Shown: positions 1 through 4,874, numbered from the stretch's first letter. The stretch is DNA of 5,776 nucleotides from Flavobacteriaceae bacterium (GCA_019752245.1 JAIEMH010000183.1:1-5776), one strand, 5' to 3'. Numbers and translations are program-made. The notes: generated by a model not told the origin, from the letters alone.

Positions 1-765
1 TTCTTTTGGTAATTGACTTTGCGACCATTCAGTAATGGAAAGCCATTCTTGAATATCTTCAATTTTTTGATGGTATTTTTGAGATAAAACAGCATCAATA
101 GAAGCAATTTCTTTGAAATTTTCGGTCTTTATATTGATGATTTCAAGAATTTGAGCAATTGTATTGGGATGTTTTTTTAAAACCTCATCACGAACTGCAA
201 TTACAAAACACGGCCAAGGCGTAGGGCAATCGGCTAGTTTTCTAAAAATTCCTTTGTCAACCAAGGGTTTAGTCATGAATTTTTCCCACATAAAATAATC
301 AGATGTGCCTTTTGATAAACTTTCCACAGCACCATCAATGGTATTTACAATTTCAAATTTCAAATTGTCGGTATCCCAACCTTGATTGTTAGCATTTACA
401 TAGGCCATTAATTGCGAACCCGAACCCAATCTGGAAATAGCAACAGTAGTATTTTCTAAATCAGAAAGTGTTTGATATTTAGATTTAGCATCAACGTGAA
501 TTCCCCAAACAAGTGGACTTTCAACATAAACCTGAACAATTTTAGATGGATTTCCACCCACAATATCTTTCACAATTCCTTCCGACAAGATAACCGCAAT
601 ATCCGTTTCACCATCGCGAAGCATTTGACACATTTTTCCAGTACCTTCTGGAACATCTGTCCATTGCAAATCGATTCCGACTTCTTCAAATTCGCCATTC
701 TCAATACACAAATGCCAAGGCAAATTGAAATGTTCTGGAACGCCAGCGATTTTTATGTGCTTCAT
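1..765 (-). CDS. Cytoplasmic PBP2-fold substrate-binding protein (NMT1/Ca3427-like), C-terminus cut by window edge
   Basis: An open frame runs from ATG at 765-763 to position 1 with no stop, giving 255 residues; the C-terminus is outside the window. The protein begins MKHIKIAGVPEHFNLPWH. It shows features of the type 2 periplasmic-binding fold of the NMT1/ThiY/Ca3427 group: a first beta strand followed by a ligand loop (residues 4-18), the 'GTGKMCQMLRDGETDIAV' stretch (about 41-58), and a second-lobe strand 'VAISRLGSGSQ' (about 108-118) typical of a ligand-binding glycine/serine loop. There is no signal peptide or lipobox, so it should stay in the cytoplasm, unlike a transporter-linked binding protein. 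No permease or ATPase gene is adjacent in the window. The ligand cannot be read from sequence; a pyrimidine- or thiamine-precursor-like molecule is only a guess from the family. The start is supported by the immediately preceding A10 leader and by alignment of the first strand with the fold. Fold confidence is good, function low. Confidence 0.85.
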   Translation of the reverse strand, partial: MKHIKIAGVPEHFNLPWHLCIENGEFEEVGIDLQWTDVPEGTGKMCQMLRDGETDIAVILSEGIVKDIVGGNPSKIVQVYVESPLVWGIHVDAKSKYQTLSDLENTTVAISRLGSGSQLMAYVNANNQGWDTDNLKFEIVNTIDGAVESLSKGTSDYFMWEKFMTKPLVDKGIFRKLADCPTPWPCFVIAVRDEVLKKHPNTIAQILEIINIKTENFKEIASIDAVLSQKYHQKIEDIQEWLSITEWSQSQLPKE

Positions 766-775
766 TTTTTTTTTT
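766..775 (-). promoter_or_regulatory. A10 tract abutting the start codon
   Basis: Ten consecutive A residues (minus strand) directly precede the ATG at 765, and no purine-rich Shine-Dalgarno motif is present. A-rich leaders replacing Shine-Dalgarno sites are established for Bacteroidota translation initiation. The homopolymer helps fix the start and could be prone to length slippage. Confidence 0.5.
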
Positions 776-778
776 AAG

Positions 779-810
779 GGTTAAAAGGTTATGAGTTTAA
801 AAGTTTAAAA
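779..810. repeat. Four-unit tandem octad array (GTTTAAAA-like)
   Basis: Read on the plus strand, the interval divides into four 8-bp units: GGTTAAAA, GGTTATGA, GTTTAAAA, GTTTAAAA. It lies in the 117-bp gap between the acetyltransferase stop and the binding-protein start, only 13 bp from that start. No coding potential is visible. Confidence 0.65.
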
Positions 811-821
811 GGGATGCTCTT

Positions 822-829
822 CAAAAATA
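822..829 (-). promoter_or_regulatory. Possible -7 element (TAnnTTTG) for the binding-protein gene
   Basis: The minus strand reads TATTTTTG, matching the Bacteroidota -7 consensus TAnnTTTG, 57 bp upstream of the ATG at 765. No TTG is found at the expected -33 spacing; that position falls in the heptad repeat. In DNA this AT-rich the match may be chance. Confidence 0.22.
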
Positions 830-840
830 AAATTTTCTAA

Positions 841-896
841 CAACTGAGAACTGACAACTGAACACTGATCACTAATCACTAATCACTGACCACTAT
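841..896. repeat. Eight-unit tandem heptad array (CAACTGA/TCACTAA type) overlapping a gene end
   Basis: The interval divides exactly into eight 7-bp units on the plus strand: CAACTGA, GAACTGA, CAACTGA, ACACTGA, TCACTAA, TCACTAA, TCACTGA, CCACTAT. The ACT core is in register in every unit. The pattern resembles short tandemly repeated heptads known from cyanobacteria and seen in other AT-rich genomes. The last two units (883-896) lie inside the acetyltransferase reading frame and include its stop codon. Confidence 0.85.
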
Positions 897-1416
897 TCAC
901 CATTTGCCACCATTTCCAAATTACACCTTCATTATCAGGGTAATCTTCCATGAAATTGAATCCTACTTTTTGTAACACATGATTGGATGCACCGTTTTCG
1001 GCATGCGTATAAGCGTTCATTTTATCGATGTTCATCTTATTGAAACCATAATCCAACCATGCAATTGAAGCTTCGGTTGCGTAACCTTTATTCCAAAATT
1101 TCTCGTTTAAACGATAACCATAATCATAAAAATTGGTGTTTCCGTTTTCTATGTGATCGTTTACAAATTTGATTCCTGTCCAGCCAATTAATTCTCCTGT
1201 TTCTTTTAGAATTGTTGAAAAACGACCAATTCCTCTTTCTTGATATTGTTTTTGAACCATTTCAATGTAATCGTAAACCTCTTGAATATCAATACAAGGT
1301 TTTTGCCATAAATAGTTGTGAACTTCTGGGTTTTTATCCATTTCAAATAACGCTTCTGCATCTGATACTTCAAATGGTCGCATGATAAGACGTTCTGTTT
1401 CTAATACTAAATTCAT
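883..1416 (-). CDS. GNAT family N-acetyltransferase (RimJ/RimL-like)
   Basis: This 177-residue protein should transfer an acetyl group from acetyl-CoA to an amine; its acceptor is unknown. The N-terminal 'LETERLIMRPF' (5-15) is the typical first strand of the RimJ/RimL-type Acetyltransf_3 group. The central strand 'IGWTGI' (77-82) precedes 'YGYRLNEKFWNKGYATEA' (99-116), which is motif A with the CoA pyrophosphate-binding loop (W108-N-K-G-Y-A113). 'ENGASNHVLQKVGF' (140-153) is the usual C-terminal helix and strand. Length is normal for the family and no membrane segment is visible. The last four residues (N174-S-G-Q177) and the TGA stop are supplied by a heptad repeat, so the native end was probably near 'WKWWQM'. 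The ATG at 1416 is preceded by an A/T-rich leader and a dispersed repeat 15 bp away. RimJ/RimL relatives include ribosomal-protein and antibiotic acetyltransferases, but nothing here selects one. Confidence 0.92.
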   Translation of the reverse strand: MNLVLETERLIMRPFEVSDAEALFEMDKNPEVHNYLWQKPCIDIQEVYDYIEMVQKQYQERGIGRFSTILKETGELIGWTGIKFVNDHIENGNTNFYDYGYRLNEKFWNKGYATEASIAWLDYGFNKMNIDKMNAYTHAENGASNHVLQKVGFNFMEDYPDNEGVIWKWWQMVNSGQ

Positions 1417-1430
1417 TTTTTATATTTTTT

Positions 1431-1494
1431 GAACGCAGATTGAAGAAATTTAAATAATTTCTCTAATTTCTCAGATTTCTCAAATCAGTGTTCC
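1431..1494. repeat. Dispersed intergenic repeat, copy A
   Basis: The copy starts GAACGCAGATT and ends AATCAGTGTTC, imperfect inverted ends matching at 9 of 11 positions. The interior contains AAGAAATTTAAATAATTTCTC and repeated ATTTCTC blocks. It fills most of the 89-bp gap between the VOC gene and the acetyltransferase start. It shares order and sequence with copies at 1897-1970 and 4783-4853. Confidence 0.8.
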
Positions 1495-1505
1495 ATAATT
1501 TAACT

Positions 1506-1883
1506 CTAGCTAATATTCAAATGCGATATTACAATCCCAAACCCATCAGGATCTAAAAACTGAATCCCATTTTCATTCCAATACGGATTTTTAGATTTCA
1601 CAAATTGTATCGAATGGTTCTTTAATTTCTCTTGAAGCCATTCAAATTCCAATTTACTACTTGGATAAAAAATCAAAAGATCATCGTCGTCAAAAGTATG
1701 ATTGGCAATTTCATCAGATTGCGTGAATTCTAAATGCCAATTCTCCTCTTGTTTTCCAATAAAAACGCCATCATAGCCATTATGATTTTCAAAACCACCA
1801 AGCAATTCCAATCCCAAAACATCTATGTAAAAAGATTTCAATAGTTCTAAATTGTTGGTATGTCTTGCGTATCTAAAAGTCAT
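1506..1883 (-). CDS. VOC superfamily protein (glyoxalase/bleomycin-resistance/dioxygenase fold)
   Basis: This 125-residue protein is the right size for a single VOC unit with two beta-alpha-beta-beta-beta modules. The first module has 'YARHTNNLELLKSFYIDVLGLELLGGF' (5-31), the classic helix 'SFYxDxLGL', then 'GYDGVFIG' (36-43) and 'WHLEFTQ' (49-55). The second has 'LLIFYPSSKLEFEWLQEKLKNHSI' (69-92) and ends with the hallmark 'NGIQFLDPDGFGIVI' (105-119). H8, E52 and the C-terminal strand region around I117 are where metal ligands fall in VOC enzymes; H8, H50 and E52 are present, but the last ligand position looks hydrophobic, so catalysis is uncertain. It resembles the Bacillus YycE-like subgroup. 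Likely cytoplasmic. The ATG at 1883 is preceded by an AT-rich leader and repeat copy B. Substrate and role are not deducible. Confidence 0.88.
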   Translation of the reverse strand: MTFRYARHTNNLELLKSFYIDVLGLELLGGFENHNGYDGVFIGKQEENWHLEFTQSDEIANHTFDDDDLLIFYPSSKLEFEWLQEKLKNHSIQFVKSKNPYWNENGIQFLDPDGFGIVISHLNIS

Positions 1884-1896
1884 TTTTTAATTTTTT

Positions 1897-1970
1897 TAAA
1901 CACAGATTTAAGAAATTGGAATAATTTAAAAAATTTCTCAGATTTCTCGAATTTCTCCCATCAGCGTTCC
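1897..1970. repeat. Dispersed intergenic repeat, copy B
   Basis: The copy runs from an AAACACAGAT left end to an ATCAGCGTTCC right end, which are imperfectly inverted. Positions 1903-1939 are identical over 37 bp to 4789-4825 in copy C. It lies 14 bp upstream of the VOC start, in the 105-bp gap after the phosphorylase stop, in the same orientation as copies A and C. Confidence 0.85.
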
Positions 1971-1988
1971 AAATTTATAAGTAATTTA

Positions 1989-2855
1989 TTATTTTGAAAT
2001 TTTATCCAAAGTATATTCAATCAATTCATCAACAGCTTTGTATGGGTCTTCACTGAAAGTGCCACTTGCACGATTGGCAATGATAGCATTTAGTGATAAA
2101 CATTCGTGACCAAGTAGTTTTCCTAAACCATAAATCGCTCCAGTTTCCATTTCGAGATTGGTAATTCTGTTTTCTTCAAATTCAAAATTATCCATTTTAG
2201 AATTCAGTGCTTCGTCTTGAATATTCAATCGCAATACACGACCTTGTGGACCATAAAATCCTCCAGCCGTTGCCGTAATTCCTTTGTGCATTTTATCGCT
2301 TTCAATGATTTTTTCTAGCTTTTCTGAACACGATATAACATAAGGTTTTCCTTTGCGTAAATCCCAATTGGTGTGTTTTACAAATGCATCTTCCATTGCA
2401 ATATTTGAAACTTTATCAATCAAATAGGAGCGAAGCATGTTGTCCAATCCCAATCCGAATTTAGACATCACAAAACTATCACAAGGAATGTCTTTTTGCA
2501 ACGAACCCGAAGTTCCAATGCGAATAATATTCAACGAAGTCAACGTTTCTTTAGGCTGTCTGGTTTCCAAATCAATGTTTACCAAAGCATCCAATTCGTT
2601 CATGACAATATCAATGTTATCCGGACCAATTCCAGTCGACATTACGGTAATTCTTTTTCCTTTGTAAATTCCGGTTTGCGTTTTAAACTCACGTTTTTGT
2701 TGCGAAAACTCAATAGAATCAAAGTTCTTAGTAATTTTCTCCACGCGATTTTGATCACCAACAAAGATGATGTCGTGTGCAATATGTTCGGGTTTCAGAT
2801 TCAAGTGATACACACTTCCGTCTGGGTTTAATATTAATTCTGATGATTGTATCAT
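1989..2855 (-). CDS. Nucleoside phosphorylase (PNP/UDP family, uridine phosphorylase-like)
   Basis: This 288-residue enzyme should cleave a nucleoside with phosphate to a free base and (deoxy)ribose-1-phosphate in cytosolic nucleoside salvage. The PNP_UDP fold is clear: 'IIFVGDQNRVEKI' (29-41) is the family's GD-x-x-RV phosphate loop, 'VMSTGIGPDNIDIVMNEL' (71-88) is the conserved STGIG segment, 'IIRIGTSGSLQ' (110-120) carries the RxGTSG phosphate/ribose motif, and 'NLEMETGAIYGL' (233-244) carries the MET ribose-binding signature. 'TATAGGFYGPQGR' (194-206) and 'ANRASGTF' (260-267) line the probable base pocket. The usual purine-type catalytic aspartate after the last strand is not evident, and N261-R262 sits there, which favours a uridine-phosphorylase-like or divergent specificity. 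Length is slightly above the E. coli enzymes (about 240-255) through an N-terminal extension and an insertion near 89-107. The ATG at 2855 follows an A11 tract. The 367-bp repeat-rich region upstream suggests its own promoter. Confidence 0.92.
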   Translation of the reverse strand: MIQSSELILNPDGSVYHLNLKPEHIAHDIIFVGDQNRVEKITKNFDSIEFSQQKREFKTQTGIYKGKRITVMSTGIGPDNIDIVMNELDALVNIDLETRQPKETLTSLNIIRIGTSGSLQKDIPCDSFVMSKFGLGLDNMLRSYLIDKVSNIAMEDAFVKHTNWDLRKGKPYVISCSEKLEKIIESDKMHKGITATAGGFYGPQGRVLRLNIQDEALNSKMDNFEFEENRITNLEMETGAIYGLGKLLGHECLSLNAIIANRASGTFSEDPYKAVDELIEYTLDKISK

Positions 2856-2866
2856 TTTTTTTTTTT
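2856..2866 (-). promoter_or_regulatory. A11 tract abutting the phosphorylase start
   Basis: Eleven consecutive A residues (minus strand) directly precede the ATG at 2855, with no Shine-Dalgarno motif. This is an extreme form of the A-rich leader found ahead of Bacteroidota genes and a possible slippage site. Confidence 0.5.
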
Positions 2867-2871
2867 ATAAT

Positions 2872-3047
2872 GTATTGTTGTATAATGTAAGATTGTATAT
2901 TGTATATTGTATAATGTATATTGTAAGATTGTATAATGTATAATGTATAATGTATATTGTATATTGTAAGATTGTATAATGTATATTGTAAGATTGTATA
3001 TAGTATTGTTGTAAAATTGTTTGTTGTATTTTGTGTAATGTATTGTT
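2872..3047. repeat. Long mixed 7/8-bp tandem array (GTATAAT / GTATATT / GTAAGATT)
   Basis: On the plus strand about 24 units follow one another: heptads GTATAAT and GTATATT mixed with octads GTAAGATT and GTATTGTT. Higher-order order is visible, for example GTATATT-GTAAGATT-GTATAAT recurs. The array occupies about half of the 367-bp gap between the SUI1 stop and the phosphorylase start, ending only 17 bp from that start. A 78-codon frame across it (minus strand, 3088-2852) is repeat translation rich in I, Y, T, N and Q, and is not credible as a gene. Confidence 0.9.
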
Positions 3048-3092
3048 ATATTCTTAAATATTATTTTAAATAGTAAAATGTCTTTCAAATTT

Positions 3093-3222
3093 CAAACTTC
3101 TTTTCAAGATGAAAAGCAGTGTACAGTATACAAAAATACATTATACATTTCTTAAAACTGCAAACGTCTTTTCAATAAAAATAAAGCAGTATACAATAAT
3201 ACAATATACAGTATACAAAAAA
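3093..3222. repeat. Imperfect direct duplication, 68-bp spacing, with GTATAC-type units in inverse orientation
   Basis: Two copies begin CAAACTTCTTTTCAA (3093) and CAAACGTCTTTTCAA (3161). Each continues through an A-rich stretch to AAAGCAGT and then a run of TATACA-type units. Read on the minus strand those runs are GTATACT, GTATATT and GTATTATT units, the same kind as the array at 2872-3047 but inverted to it. Nothing coding is seen. The second copy ends directly at the SUI1 stop codon. Confidence 0.7.
3131..3164 (-). promoter_or_regulatory. Candidate promoter for the nucleoside phosphorylase gene
   Basis: On the minus strand TTTG (3164-3161) is followed after 22 bp by TATTTTTG (3138-3131), fitting the Bacteroidota -33/-7 pattern TTTG and TAnnTTTG with slightly long spacing. 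It would give a leader of roughly 270 nt crossing the tandem array. The AT-rich context makes chance matches common. Confidence 0.35.
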
Positions 3223-3555
3223 TCATCCACCCACACGCTTAGTCTTAAATCCTTTCTCCTGCAATAACTTCATAATCCTATCGCGGTAATCACCTTGAAT
3301 AATGATTTCGCCGTCTTTGAAAGTGCCACCAACGGCTAGTTTATTCTTTAGTTCTTTGGCTAAAAGTTTGAAATCTTCCTCTTCACCTTCATATCCTGAG
3401 ATTATAGTGGTTGGCTTTCCTTTTCGTTTTTCAAATTTACAAATCATAGGTTCTTTTTGAACGTATAATTCATGGTCTTTTTCCTCAACAGCTTCTGGTT
3501 CGTTAGAAACTACGTGTTCTGGGAATAGGTTTTTTAGTTGGTCATGAAGATCCAT
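3223..3555 (-). CDS. SUI1/YciH family translation factor (eIF1-like)
   Basis: This 110-residue protein belongs to the SUI1 family, which includes eukaryotic/archaeal eIF1 and bacterial YciH. Family members bind near the small-subunit P site and, in eukaryotes, govern start-codon fidelity; bacterial YciH has been linked to stress-time control of initiation. A variable acidic N-terminal region (1-35) precedes the SUI1 domain: 'ICKFEKRKGKPTTIISGYEG' (38-57) is the basic first hairpin, 'DFKLLAKELKNKLAVGGTFKDGEIIIQGD' (61-89) contains the signature helix and 'KxxxxVGGT...IxIQGD' block, and 'KLLQEKGFKTKRVGG' (96-110) is the typical end. Length matches bacterial homologues (about 105-115). The ATG at 3555 has an AT-rich leader. 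It is separated from the oxygenase gene by a probable terminator and a 19-bp inverted repeat, so it is probably transcribed on its own. Confidence 0.94.
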   Translation of the reverse strand: MDLHDQLKNLFPEHVVSNEPEAVEEKDHELYVQKEPMICKFEKRKGKPTTIISGYEGEEEDFKLLAKELKNKLAVGGTFKDGEIIIQGDYRDRIMKLLQEKGFKTKRVGG

Positions 3556-3573
3556 AATATTTAAAAATTATTT

Positions 3574-3628
3574 ACCGCAAATTCGCAAATTAACTATTAT
3601 ATAAAGAAATAATTTGCGAATTTGCGGT
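3574..3628. repeat. Perfect 19-bp inverted repeat (hairpin) with internal octad doubling
   Basis: The arms 3574-3592 and 3610-3628 are exact reverse complements around a 17-bp AT-rich loop. Each arm contains CGCAAATT twice in tandem (left arm 3576-3583 and 3584-3591). It sits 18 bp upstream of the SUI1 start. No clear U-tract follows on either strand, so it resembles a palindromic dispersed element more than a terminator, though a transcript would fold strongly. Confidence 0.9.
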
Positions 3629-3637
3629 TATTAAACC

Positions 3638-3670
3638 AAAAAAGACATCAAGAAAACTCAATGCCTTTTT
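3638..3670 (-). terminator. Probable intrinsic terminator after the dioxygenase gene
   Basis: On the minus strand AAAAAGGCAT (3670-3661) pairs with ATGTCTTTTT (3648-3639), ten pairs with one G-U, around a 12-nt loop, ending in six U residues. It begins 18 bp after the dioxygenase stop codon, the expected place. The G+C part of the stem is short, so efficiency is uncertain. The A-tract on the left arm could make it work in both directions. Confidence 0.5.
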
Positions 3671-3688
3671 CAGATATAAATATAAAAA

Positions 3689-4639
3689 TTATTTTTTGAT
3701 TAATCCCAAATCAACTAATCTTTCATACAAGAATTCACCTGCCGAAATATCATCGTATAATTTTGGATTATTTTCATCAATACAATTCTCTAAAACGTCC
3801 AAACGCATGTCGCTTACCGGATGCATAAAAAACGGAATAGAATAACGTGATGTTCCCCAAAGTTCTCTTGGCGGATTCACCACTTGATGTATCGTAGATT
3901 TCAATTTATTATTCGTGTGACGCGATAACATATCGCCAACGTTAATCACTAATTCGTCTGGTTCTGCAATAGCATCAATCCATTCGCCATCGTGGTTTTG
4001 AACTTGCAAACCGCGACCTTGCGCACCCATTAAAAGTGTAATCAAATTGATATCACCATGAGCCGCAGCACGAATAGCATTCTCAGGTTCTGAAGTAATT
4101 GGCGGATAATGAATTGGTCTCAAGATAGAGTTTCCTTCTTTACCGTAATTATCAAAATAAAATTCGTCTAAGCCCAAGTGCAATGCCAAAGCACGCAACA
4201 CATAAATACCTGTTTTTTCAAGCATTTGATAGGCTTCTTTTCCAACTTCGTTAAAACGAGGTAATTCTTTAACCTCTACGTTATCAGGATATTCTGCAGC
4301 GTATTTGGAATCTTTGTCAACATACTGACCAAAGTGCCAAAACTCTTTCAAATCGCCTTCTTTGCGACCTTTTGCATGTTCTTTTCCGAAAGAAACATAA
4401 CCACGTTGACCTCCAATGCCTGGTATCTCATAGCTGTATTTTGTTTCTAATGGAAGTGCGAAGAAATTCCTAATTTCTCCATACAATTCATCAACCAATT
4501 TGTCATCCAAAAAATGACCTTTTAGCGCCACGAAGCCAATATCTTCGAAAGCTTTTCCGATTTCATTTACAAATTTTTGTTTACGTGTCGGGTCATCCGA
4601 CAGGAAATCACGCAAGTCAACACTAGGAATGTTTTGCAT
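3689..4639 (-). CDS. Isopenicillin N synthase-like Fe(II)/2-oxoglutarate dioxygenase
   Basis: This 316-residue protein has both parts of the plant/bacterial 2OG-oxygenase layout. The N-terminal DIOX_N region includes 'IPSVDLRDFL' (4-13), 'AFEDIGFVALKGH' (30-42) and 'FFALPLETKYSYE' (59-71). The jelly-roll core runs from about 170 to 290. The iron triad is intact: H194 and D196 in 'AAHGDINLITLL', and H251 in 'STIHQVVNP'; R265-x-S267 in 'SRYSIPFF' is the co-substrate carboxylate-binding RxS motif. 'LQVQNHDGEWIDA' (211-223) and 'LVINVGDML' (230-238) are standard core strands. It probably oxidises a small molecule in the cytosol with Fe(II), O2 and, given the RxS motif, 2-oxoglutarate. Beta-lactam biosynthesis is unlikely, as the family name reflects similarity and no ACV synthetase is nearby. 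The start follows a -7-like element at 4694-4701 and a short palindrome. Function is firm at family level only. Confidence 0.93.
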   Translation of the reverse strand: MQNIPSVDLRDFLSDDPTRKQKFVNEIGKAFEDIGFVALKGHFLDDKLVDELYGEIRNFFALPLETKYSYEIPGIGGQRGYVSFGKEHAKGRKEGDLKEFWHFGQYVDKDSKYAAEYPDNVEVKELPRFNEVGKEAYQMLEKTGIYVLRALALHLGLDEFYFDNYGKEGNSILRPIHYPPITSEPENAIRAAAHGDINLITLLMGAQGRGLQVQNHDGEWIDAIAEPDELVINVGDMLSRHTNNKLKSTIHQVVNPPRELWGTSRYSIPFFMHPVSDMRLDVLENCIDENNPKLYDDISAGEFLYERLVDLGLIKK

Positions 4640-4671
4640 TTACTAAAACTTTTTTGTTAATAACTTACTTT

Positions 4672-4683
4672 GGAGTAAACTCC
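4672..4683. promoter_or_regulatory. Short palindrome GGAGTAAACTCC, possible operator
   Basis: Two 5-bp arms (GGAGT and ACTCC) flank an AA centre, 33 bp before the dioxygenase start. It lies roughly at +5 to +16 relative to a start site inferred from the -7 element at 4694-4701. That position suits a repressor site, but the arms are short and there is no second copy in the window. Confidence 0.3.
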
Positions 4684-4693
4684 GTTATAACTA

Positions 4694-4701
4694 CAAATGT
4701 A
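4694..4701 (-). promoter_or_regulatory. -7 element (TACATTTG) of the dioxygenase promoter
   Basis: The minus strand reads TACATTTG, an exact match to the Bacteroidota -7 consensus TAnnTTTG, 55 bp upstream of the ATG at 4639. No TTG/TTTG lies at the usual -33 spacing, so the promoter would be -7-driven or activator-dependent. Confidence 0.45.
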
Positions 4702-4782
4702 AGAATTTTTTAGTTTGGTGGTAAGGAAGTTGTTAACAATTGTTGTTGTCAGGAAACAAAGCAATCTCATGTAGCATTTTTT

Positions 4783-4853
4783 GGAACGCAGATTTAAGAA
4801 ATTGGAATAATTTAAAAAATTTCTCTGATTTCTCAGATTTCTCTAAGCGGTTT
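4783..4853. repeat. Dispersed intergenic repeat, copy C
   Basis: The copy begins GGAACGCAGATTTAAG and carries the shared core (4789-4825 identical over 37 bp to 1903-1939), followed by three ATTTCTC-type blocks. Its right end (AAGCGGTTTC) has drifted from the ATCAGCGTTCC end of copy B. It lies in the 290-bp gap between the DUF2326 remnant and the dioxygenase gene. Confidence 0.85.
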
Positions 4854-4874
4854 CAAATTTTATTTTGTTTGTGG

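Noticed and set aside
472..777. A 101-codon plus-strand frame
   Set aside because: It lies antisense within the binding-protein gene, whose frame is complete, family-like and open to the window edge. Its composition (F/N/H/S-rich) is that of a shadow frame.
841..896. CRISPR array
   Set aside because: The units are contiguous 7-mers with no unique spacers and no nearby cas genes. The same reasoning applies to 2872-3047.
1970..1977. TAAATTTG on the minus strand as a promoter for the VOC gene
   Set aside because: It matches TAnnTTTG but has no TTG at suitable distance, overlaps the edge of repeat copy B, and such words are common by chance in this AT-rich sequence.
2437..2831. Two overlapping plus-strand frames (2437-2667 and 2496-2831)
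   Set aside because: Both are antisense to the well-supported nucleoside phosphorylase and show no recognisable protein features.
2852..3088. A 78-codon minus-strand frame (MKDILLFKIIF...) ending in a 4-bp overlap with the phosphorylase start
   Set aside because: Most of it is the translation of the 7/8-bp tandem array, giving a monotonous I/Y/T/N/Q composition. The overlap with the next gene is explained by the array lacking stops in this frame.
3689..4639. A beta-lactam biosynthesis gene
   Set aside because: The family name suggests penicillin biosynthesis, but the RxS 2-oxoglutarate motif and the lack of any peptide synthetase nearby argue for a generic dioxygenase.
883..4639. A single operon or a joint pathway formed by the six intact minus-strand genes
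   Set aside because: Gaps of 89-367 bp, a likely terminator at 3638-3670, promoter-like elements and repeats between genes, and unrelated functions argue against co-regulation as one unit.
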